DNA of 11,134 nucleotides from Verrucomicrobiota bacterium (GTDB lineage: Bacteria > Verrucomicrobiota > Verrucomicrobiia > Opitutales > Opitutaceae): assembly GCA_023391285.1 (NCBI GenBank), contig JAEWBF010000094.1, positions 1-11,134 of the forward strand, read 5' to 3'. Positions 7,174-11,134 of the stretch are shown here, one piece after another. Below the pieces are notes generated by a model that was given only the letters and a program-made list of their open reading frames with translations, made no database searches and was not told the DNA's origin. A program made the translations under genes and the position numbers. The first letter of the stretch is position 1. The number at the start of each line of letters is the position of its first letter.

Positions 7174-8154
7174 ATGATGCGCCCCCCTCTTCGTTCCCGG
7201 CTCACCCCGCACCTCCTCCTCGCCGTCGCCATTTTCCTCCCGTTCGCCGCTTCCGCCGCCGAACGCCAAGCCCTCAAGCTTCTCGCCATCGGCAACAGCT
7301 TCTCCGAAGACGCCACCGCCTTCCTCCCTGCGATCGCCCAAGCCGCCGGCAAAGACCTCACGCTCGGCCGCGCCAGCATCGGCGGCTGCTCCCTCGAACG
7401 CCACGCCCGCCACCTCGCCGAAGCTCAGGCCGGCGACGAAAAAGGCCGCGCCTATAATAACTTCATCGATCCCAAAACCGGCGAGAAACGCTCCGTCACG
7501 ATCCTCGAAGCCCTCGAAGCTACCGACTGGGACATCGTCACGATCCAACAGGTCAGCCACCTCAGCTTCCGCCCCGAAACCTACCACCCTTACGTCGATC
7601 AACTCATCGCCGCCATCCGCCAGCACGCGCCCACCGCTGAAATCGTAATCCACGAGATCTGGGCCTACCGCGAAGACCACGCCTTCTTCCAAAAAGCCGA
7701 CGGCTTCACGCCGCAGAAGATGTATTCACAAATCCGCGACACCTATCGCGCCCTCGCCGCCGAAACCGGCTTCCGTCTCATTCCTGTGGGCGACGCCTTC
7801 AATCTCGCTCGCCAAACCCCGCGCTGGACCTACACGCCCGACCCCAATTTCGATTTCAACAATCCGCCCGCCAACGAAGTCCCCAATCAACGCGGCAGCC
7901 TCAACGTCGGCTGGCGCTGGACGAAAAACAAAGAAGGCCAACCCGAATTCCGCGCCGATTCCATCCACGCCAACACGGCCGGCCGCTACCTCGGCGCCTG
8001 CGTCTGGTATCTCACGCTCTTCGAAGCCGACACCCTCCCCACCGACTACGCCCCCGACGGCCTCTCCGCCGAAAACGCCGCCGACCTCCGCCACCACGCC
8101 CTCGCCGCCGTCCAAGCCGAACGCACCCGCGTCTCCATCCCCACTGTGAACTAA
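7174..8154 (+). CDS. exported SGNH-hydrolase-like protein, DUF4886 type
   Basis: A 326-residue protein predicted to be exported. Residues 1-28 are a signal peptide: basic start (RPPLRSR), hydrophobic HLLLAVAIFLPFAA, and a likely cut after ASA. The mature part begins with LKLLAIGNSFSEDA, where Ser42 is the block-I nucleophile position of SGNH esterases. GGCSLE supplies the block-II glycine, IQQVSH stands where block III usually has Asn, and DSIHANTAG provides Asp262 and His265 of block V. The overall pattern resembles the DUF4886 family, whose biochemical role is not firmly established; an acyl or acetyl esterase acting on polysaccharide is the natural guess. ATG codons at 7174 and 7177 are both possible; the first is given. 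The leader is pyrimidine-rich without a Shine-Dalgarno. It sits downstream of a terminator, so its link to the sugar operon is only by proximity. Confidence 0.82.
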   Translation: MMRPPLRSRLTPHLLLAVAIFLPFAASAAERQALKLLAIGNSFSEDATAFLPAIAQAAGKDLTLGRASIGGCSLERHARHLAEAQAGDEKGRAYNNFIDPKTGEKRSVTILEALEATDWDIVTIQQVSHLSFRPETYHPYVDQLIAAIRQHAPTAEIVIHEIWAYREDHAFFQKADGFTPQKMYSQIRDTYRALAAETGFRLIPVGDAFNLARQTPRWTYTPDPNFDFNNPPANEVPNQRGSLNVGWRWTKNKEGQPEFRADSIHANTAGRYLGACVWYLTLFEADTLPTDYAPDGLSAENAADLRHHALAAVQAERTRVSIPTVN

Positions 8155-8177
8155 GATCCGGGCGTCATCACCCCAGT

Positions 8178-8232
8178 CTGTCATTCTGAGCGAAGCGAAG
8201 AATCCACGTGTGCGCCCACACTGGGTCTTCGC
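8178..8232. repeat. interspersed repeat of the TGTCATTCTGAGCGAAGCG type
   Basis: CTGTCATTCTGAGCGAAG followed by CGAAGAATCCACG (8178-8208) is a short repeat I recognise from intergenic DNA of many environmental bacteria; its reverse strand gives the familiar spurious peptide FFASLRMT. Here GCGAAG (8195-8200) pairs with CTTCGC (8227-8232), with further TGTG/CACA pairing inside, giving an imperfect hairpin. It fills the 97-bp gap between two convergent genes, where a bidirectional terminator would be useful. Confidence 0.7.
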
Positions 8233-8251
8233 CTCCCCATTCCCAGCACCT

Positions 8252-8899
8252 TCACTTCCCCGCCACCGCGTCACCTTTTGGCGCCCCATTCCGCGCGACC
8301 CAAGCCTCATACTCTTTCCGCGGCATGAACCGCAGCGAAGCGGAATTGATGCAGTAACGCAGCCCGCCCTTCTTCCGCGGCCCGTCGTTGAACACGTGCC
8401 CAAGGTGCGCGCCGTCCACGTTGCAGTGCACTTCCGTGCGCATCATCCCGTGGCTGTAATCGACCGTCTCGCCGACAAACTCCTTCTGAATCGGTTTCGT
8501 GAAGCTCGGCCAGCCCGTCCCGCTGTCGAACTTGTCGCGCGAATCGAATAGCGGCGTCTCGCTGCACACCGAAAAATAAACGCCATCCTCGTGATGGTCC
8601 CAAAACGCATTGCGAAACGGCGGCTCCGTCCCCTGCTTTCGCGTCACCTGGAACTGCGCCGGCGTGAGCATCGCTTTCCACTCCGCGTCCGTGCGCTGCA
8701 CTTTGGTTTTCGCCATGTCGATCACGACATTCGAAGGCAGCCCGCAAGCCGACTTCTCGCCATCGATCGCACACGCCGCCGCTTCTTCCGGAGTCATTTC
8801 ATTCTTCGATTTCATAGTGTCCGTCCCCGCGATCCCCACCGCCGCCCCCGCCGCAAACCCCACCACCGACAGAAACAACGCTTTGCTCATGCCCTCCAC
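8252..8899 (-). CDS. msrB: peptide-methionine (R)-S-oxide reductase MsrB, membrane-targeted
   Basis: A 215-residue enzyme that reduces methionine-R-sulfoxide in proteins. A hydrophobic N-terminus (KALFLSVVGFAAGAAVGIAG, about residues 6-25) suggests a signal peptide or anchor and action in the envelope. The MsrB domain covers about 65-205: LTPAQFQVTRKQGTE, FDSGTGWPSF, AHLGHVF and RYCINSASLRF with catalytic Cys183. Compared with E. coli MsrB, the first zinc CxxC pair is Ser110/Ser113, and the second keeps Cys159 but has Asp162, so a structural zinc is unlikely. The resolving Cys found in many relatives at SGCGWPSF is Thr128; Cys112 or Cys159, or the N-terminal Cys43/Cys52, could replace it. The GTG at 8899 is chosen because AGGAGGTG lies eight bases upstream. 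ATG 8890 (212 residues) is the alternative, with GGAGG very close. It is monocistronic, with a palindrome pair upstream. Confidence 0.9.
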   Translation of the reverse strand: MEGMSKALFLSVVGFAAGAAVGIAGTDTMKSKNEMTPEEAAACAIDGEKSACGLPSNVVIDMAKTKVQRTDAEWKAMLTPAQFQVTRKQGTEPPFRNAFWDHHEDGVYFSVCSETPLFDSRDKFDSGTGWPSFTKPIQKEFVGETVDYSHGMMRTEVHCNVDGAHLGHVFNDGPRKKGGLRYCINSASLRFMPRKEYEAWVARNGAPKGDAVAGK

Positions 8900-8913
8900 C
8901 GTAACCACCTCCT
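8900..8913 (-). promoter_or_regulatory. strong Shine-Dalgarno of msrB with embedded GGTTAC half-site
   Basis: On the minus strand AGGAGGTGGTTACG precedes GTG 8899. AGGAGGTG is a full match to the 16S anti-Shine-Dalgarno, and the spacing from AGGAGG is eight bases, which decides the start. GGTTAC (8901-8906) in the spacer equals one half of the palindromes at 8961-8977 and 9007-9023. A protein bound there, or RNA pairing with GUAACC upstream, could block ribosome entry; this is inference. Confidence 0.6.
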
Positions 8914-8958
8914 CGAAATATTCCACCCCGACCTTCCCTCATCACCCCGAAAGCCAAA

Positions 8959-8979
8959 GTGTAACCTAATAGGTTACAC
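8959..8979. promoter_or_regulatory. palindromic putative operator, copy A
   Basis: The core GTAACCTAATAGGTTAC (8961-8977) is a perfect dyad around a single central A. It is extended by GT on the left and AC on the right, giving 10-base arms. The length, symmetry and AT-rich centre fit a dimeric helix-turn-helix regulator site. It lies 60 bp upstream of the msrB start. As RNA it would make an 8-bp stem with a 5-base loop, so a hairpin role cannot be excluded. Confidence 0.65.
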
Positions 8980-9006
8980 CACCCGCCCAACACCTCTGAG
9001 GAAAGC

Positions 9007-9023
9007 GTAACCTATTAGGTTAC
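9007..9023. promoter_or_regulatory. palindromic putative operator, copy B
   Basis: GTAACCTATTAGGTTAC is identical to copy A except for the central base, and equals the reverse complement of copy A's core. Centres are 46 bp apart (8969 and 9015). On the minus strand the similarity reaches outside the dyad: GGTGTAACCTA, then TAGGTTAC, G or A, CTTT in both. The pair therefore looks like a duplicated unit. It lies between the xseA stop (9086) and msrB. Confidence 0.65.
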
Positions 9024-9044
9024 ACCGCCGCCCCGGCCTCCTCC

Positions 9045-9075
9045 TTTTTGCGCCTTCTGCGCCTCTTTGCGGCCA
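9045..9075. repeat. interspersed repeat of the TTTGCGCCTTCTGCGCC type
   Basis: TTTTTGCGCCTTCTGCGCC followed by TCTTTGCGGCCA is built from repeated TTTGCG/CTGCGCC units. I recognise this class of short degenerate repeat from intergenic DNA of Verrucomicrobiota and other environmental bacteria; that attribution is from memory. It lies 10 bp past the xseA stop and encodes only low-complexity Lys/Arg or Leu frames. Confidence 0.55.
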
Positions 9076-9085
9076 TTCCTCCGCG

Positions 9086-10372
9086 CTACTCCGCTCGCAC
9101 CTTCACCGTCCCATCCCCAAACTCCGCGCTCAGCCGCTGCCCGCTCGCCACGTCCTTCCGCTTCGCCACCGGCTGCCCCGCCTCGTCGCGCAAAATCACG
9201 AATCCCCGATTCAACACCGACTTCGGACTCGCCGCCTGCAACCGCTTCCACAGTGCCAGCAATCGATGCGACTCCACCTGCACCCGCCGTTCCGGCGATC
9301 GCTGCGCCAGCAAACTTCGCGCCTCCATCAGCCGATGCCGCCGCTCGTGCACCGTCCCTTTTAGTGCCGCCGCCAGCCGCCCCGCCAAATCATCCAGTCG
9401 CAAAAATCCCTGCTCCACCTGCGCCGTCGGCGACAACAACCGCAGCCGCGACCGCGCATGATCCAGCCGCGCCGCCGCCTCGTCGATCGCCCGCTCTCCC
9501 GCCCGCACCATCGCCTCGCCCGCCCCCACCGCCCGCTCCGCCGCCGCCACGAAGTGACTCGAGATCAACTCCGCCGCCGCACTCGGCGTCTCCGCGCGCA
9601 CGTCCGCCGCAAAATCGCACAGCGTGAAATCAATCTCATGCCCCACCGCCGACACCACCGGCACGCCACACCCCGCCACCGCGCGCACGAGCACCTCCCG
9701 ATTAAACTCCCACAAATCCTCCAAACTCCCTCCCCCCCGCCCAATCACGATCAAATCGAAAATCCCCAGCCGCTCCGCCAGCGCCAGCATCTCCACCATC
9801 TCCTCCGCCGCGCCCGCGCCCTGAACTTTCGCCGGCAACACCACCACCCGTCCGCGCCACCCGCGCCGCTTTAGAATCCGCAGAAAATCCTGCACCGCCG
9901 CGCCCGTCGGCGAGGTCACGAAGCCCACCGTCGCCGGCATCTCCGGCAACACCCGCTTCCGCTCACTCGCAAACAATCCCTCCTCCGCCAGCCGCTGCTT
10001 CAATGCCTCGAATTCCCTCCGCAACCGCCCCTCTCCATCATCGATCACCGCCCGCACAATCAACTGATACGAGCCCCGCGCCTCATACACGCTCACCTCC
10101 CCAAACACCACGATCTGCGCGCCATCCCTCAACTTCACCGTTTGCCGCGCCGCATCGCCGCGAAACAGCACCGCATTCAACGTCGCCCCCGCATCCTTCA
10201 GGCAAAAATAGTAGTGCCCGCTCGCCTGTGCTCGTAAATTGGATACTTCCCCGCGCACCCAGCCCGGCCTCAGCCCGCGCTCCAGCAACGTCTTCACGCG
10301 CCGCGTGAATTCGCTCACCGACTCCACGCGATCGTCCGCCTCCCCCAACAACGCCTGCTCCCGCGCACTCAT
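9086..10372 (-). CDS. xseA: exodeoxyribonuclease VII large subunit
   Basis: A 428-residue cytoplasmic DNA-repair subunit. With XseB it degrades single-stranded DNA from both ends to oligonucleotides. The N-terminal OB fold spans about residues 17-112 (SVSEFTRRVKTLLE, VRGEVSNLRAQASGHYYFCLKD). The catalytic core spans about 120-275: VTSPTGAAVQD (152-162), DLIVIGRGGGSLEDLWEFN (206-224) and SAVGHEIDFTLCDF (241-254). Asp162, Arg212, His245 and Asp248 align with residues essential in the E. coli enzyme. A long helical, Ala/Arg/Glu-rich region (about 275-380) is the coiled coil that recruits small subunits, and SPKSVLNRGFVILRD closes the protein. The length is normal. The ATG at 10372 overlaps the upstream stop as ATGA, with AGGGG eight bases before it, so it is probably translationally coupled. 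No xseB follows; an interspersed repeat and the msrB leader do. Confidence 0.97.
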   Translation of the reverse strand: MSAREQALLGEADDRVESVSEFTRRVKTLLERGLRPGWVRGEVSNLRAQASGHYYFCLKDAGATLNAVLFRGDAARQTVKLRDGAQIVVFGEVSVYEARGSYQLIVRAVIDDGEGRLRREFEALKQRLAEEGLFASERKRVLPEMPATVGFVTSPTGAAVQDFLRILKRRGWRGRVVVLPAKVQGAGAAEEMVEMLALAERLGIFDLIVIGRGGGSLEDLWEFNREVLVRAVAGCGVPVVSAVGHEIDFTLCDFAADVRAETPSAAAELISSHFVAAAERAVGAGEAMVRAGERAIDEAAARLDHARSRLRLLSPTAQVEQGFLRLDDLAGRLAAALKGTVHERRHRLMEARSLLAQRSPERRVQVESHRLLALWKRLQAASPKSVLNRGFVILRDEAGQPVAKRKDVASGQRLSAEFGDGTVKVRAE

Positions 10373-11070
10373 GCCGTGTTCCCCTGCGCTCCACTTTCAC
10401 GCTTCTTCTTTGTCATCCGCTTCCGCACCCAGTGCGTCCCCACCACCGCCACCACCAACAAACTCCCCGCAATCATCACCATCTTTCCTTTTCCCTGCAG
10501 CAGCGCGTCGCCGAACAACACAAACGCGGGCGTATAGATCGCCTGCACCACAAACGCCACCGCCACATACATCCCAAACGGCACTCGCGCCAACCCCAGC
10601 AAGTAGTTCTGCACCGGAAAGGGCGACCCCGGCGTCACGCGCACGATGATCGTCAGATCCAGCATGTCCTCCTTCGGCACATCCGGCAGCTTGTAGCCCA
10701 GCCGCTGTATCAACTTCTCCAACACCGGCCGCATCGCCCGCCGCGCGAGGAAATACGTGAACACGATGTTGAACATCATCGCCGCCACGCTCAACGCCAC
10801 CACCAGCGGCATCCCCAGCTTCGGCCCAAACACCGGCCCCGCCGTCAACGTAAACACCGACGCCGGCACGCCCACCGCAGGCAGCAAAGCCATCGCCGCA
10901 AAAAACACCGCCGCCCCCGCTCCACGAATGATCTCCAGCCCCTGATCGATCGCCCCGCGCACGTCCACGCCGCGCAACACCGCAATCGCTCCCACCGCGA
11001 TCACGGCCACCCCCACCGCCAGCTTCAACACCGGCAATTTCTTCGCGCCCTGCTTTTCGCCCGTCGACAT
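10369..11070 (-). CDS. TVP38/TMEM64 family membrane protein (VTT domain)
   Basis: A 233-residue inner-membrane protein. A basic start (KQGAKK) precedes a membrane helix at about 13-32; further hydrophobic stretches lie at about 50-68, 87-108, 165-188 and 197-212, and the tail is basic (RKRMTKKKRES). The VTT core shows LPAVGVPASVFTLTAGPVFG with GxxxG-like spacing (residues 63-82), and RVTPGSPFPVQNYLLGLARV with VPFGMY (144-168), the re-entrant-loop signature shared with DedA, TVP38 and eukaryotic TMEM41B/VMP1. Relatives are linked to lipid scrambling or membrane homeostasis; the exact bacterial substrate is uncertain. The ATG at 11070 fits the family; only a weak AGG-type ribosome site is visible. 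It overlaps xseA by four bases (ATGA), so both are in one transcript. Confidence 0.9.
   Translation of the reverse strand: MSTGEKQGAKKLPVLKLAVGVAVIAVGAIAVLRGVDVRGAIDQGLEIIRGAGAAVFFAAMALLPAVGVPASVFTLTAGPVFGPKLGMPLVVALSVAAMMFNIVFTYFLARRAMRPVLEKLIQRLGYKLPDVPKEDMLDLTIIVRVTPGSPFPVQNYLLGLARVPFGMYVAVAFVVQAIYTPAFVLFGDALLQGKGKMVMIAGSLLVVAVVGTHWVRKRMTKKKRESGAQGNTA
10381..10385 (-). promoter_or_regulatory. xseA: Shine-Dalgarno of xseA
   Basis: AGGGG, read on the minus strand, lies eight bases before ATG 10372 and inside the end of the upstream membrane-protein gene. It supports this start and reinitiation at the ATGA overlap. Confidence 0.6.
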
Positions 11071-11134
11071 CCGACCGAGCCTGCCGCCCCCTCCCGCCCA
11101 CCGTCAACCTCCCCGACACGGATCGCTTCACCTC

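Noticed and set aside
7726..8403. 225-codon minus-strand frame across the convergent gap
   Set aside because: It includes the FFASLRMT peptide produced by the dispersed repeat and otherwise mirrors the SGNH-like gene and the end of msrB.
10397..11131. 244-codon minus-strand frame overlapping the TVP38-type gene in another frame
   Set aside because: Gly/Ala/Arg-rich shadow; the alternative frame has clear membrane helices and VTT motifs.
11071..11134. Upstream region of the membrane-protein gene at the window end
   Set aside because: Only 64 GC-rich bases are present; no promoter box or operator could be supported.

Overview
The window is GC-rich, densely coding bacterial DNA, most likely from Verrucomicrobiota and plausibly an Opitutaceae-like lineage. 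The guess rests on gene content: a surface protein with autotransporter-type beta-strand repeats and a PEP-CTERM tail, a sugar phosphate isomerase/epimerase next to two Gfo/Idh/MocA oxidoreductases, a DUF4886/SGNH-type exported protein, and many short GC-rich intergenic repeats. No rRNA, tRNA, CRISPR array, transposase or phage gene was seen.

Layout. Positions 1-168 hold no gene, but carry a GC hairpin with a 14-C run and a perfect 10-bp hairpin. Two minus-strand genes follow: an exported protein with two TonB-C-like domains (169-954), and a 788-residue repeat protein ending in a PEP-CTERM signal (1052-3418). A 173-bp divergent gap leads into a plus-strand cluster: a TIM-barrel sugar isomerase/epimerase (3592-4635), then two cytoplasmic Gfo/Idh/MocA dehydrogenases (4729-5811 and 5915-7084). 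The cluster is closed by a clear intrinsic terminator at about 7107-7142. The two gaps inside it each hold a copy of the same 71-bp inverted-repeat element. Next is an exported SGNH/DUF4886-like protein (7174-8154). The rest is on the minus strand: a membrane-targeted methionine sulfoxide reductase B (8252-8899), xseA (9086-10372) and a TVP38/TMEM64-type membrane protein (10369-11070). The last two overlap by four bases in an ATGA junction.

Functionally, the 3592-7084 genes look like a small catabolic operon for an unusual or oxidised sugar or polyol: NAD(P)-linked oxidation by the Gfo/Idh/MocA enzymes and isomerisation, epimerisation or lyase chemistry by the TIM-barrel enzyme. The substrate cannot be read from sequence. 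The xseA/TVP38 pair is housekeeping DNA repair plus a membrane protein, with translational coupling.

The least explained features are two near-identical 17-bp perfect palindromes, 46 bp apart, upstream of msrB, with a matching half-site between the msrB Shine-Dalgarno and its start; the paired 71-bp elements in the sugar operon; and an MsrB that has lost three of the four zinc cysteines and the usual resolving cysteine.
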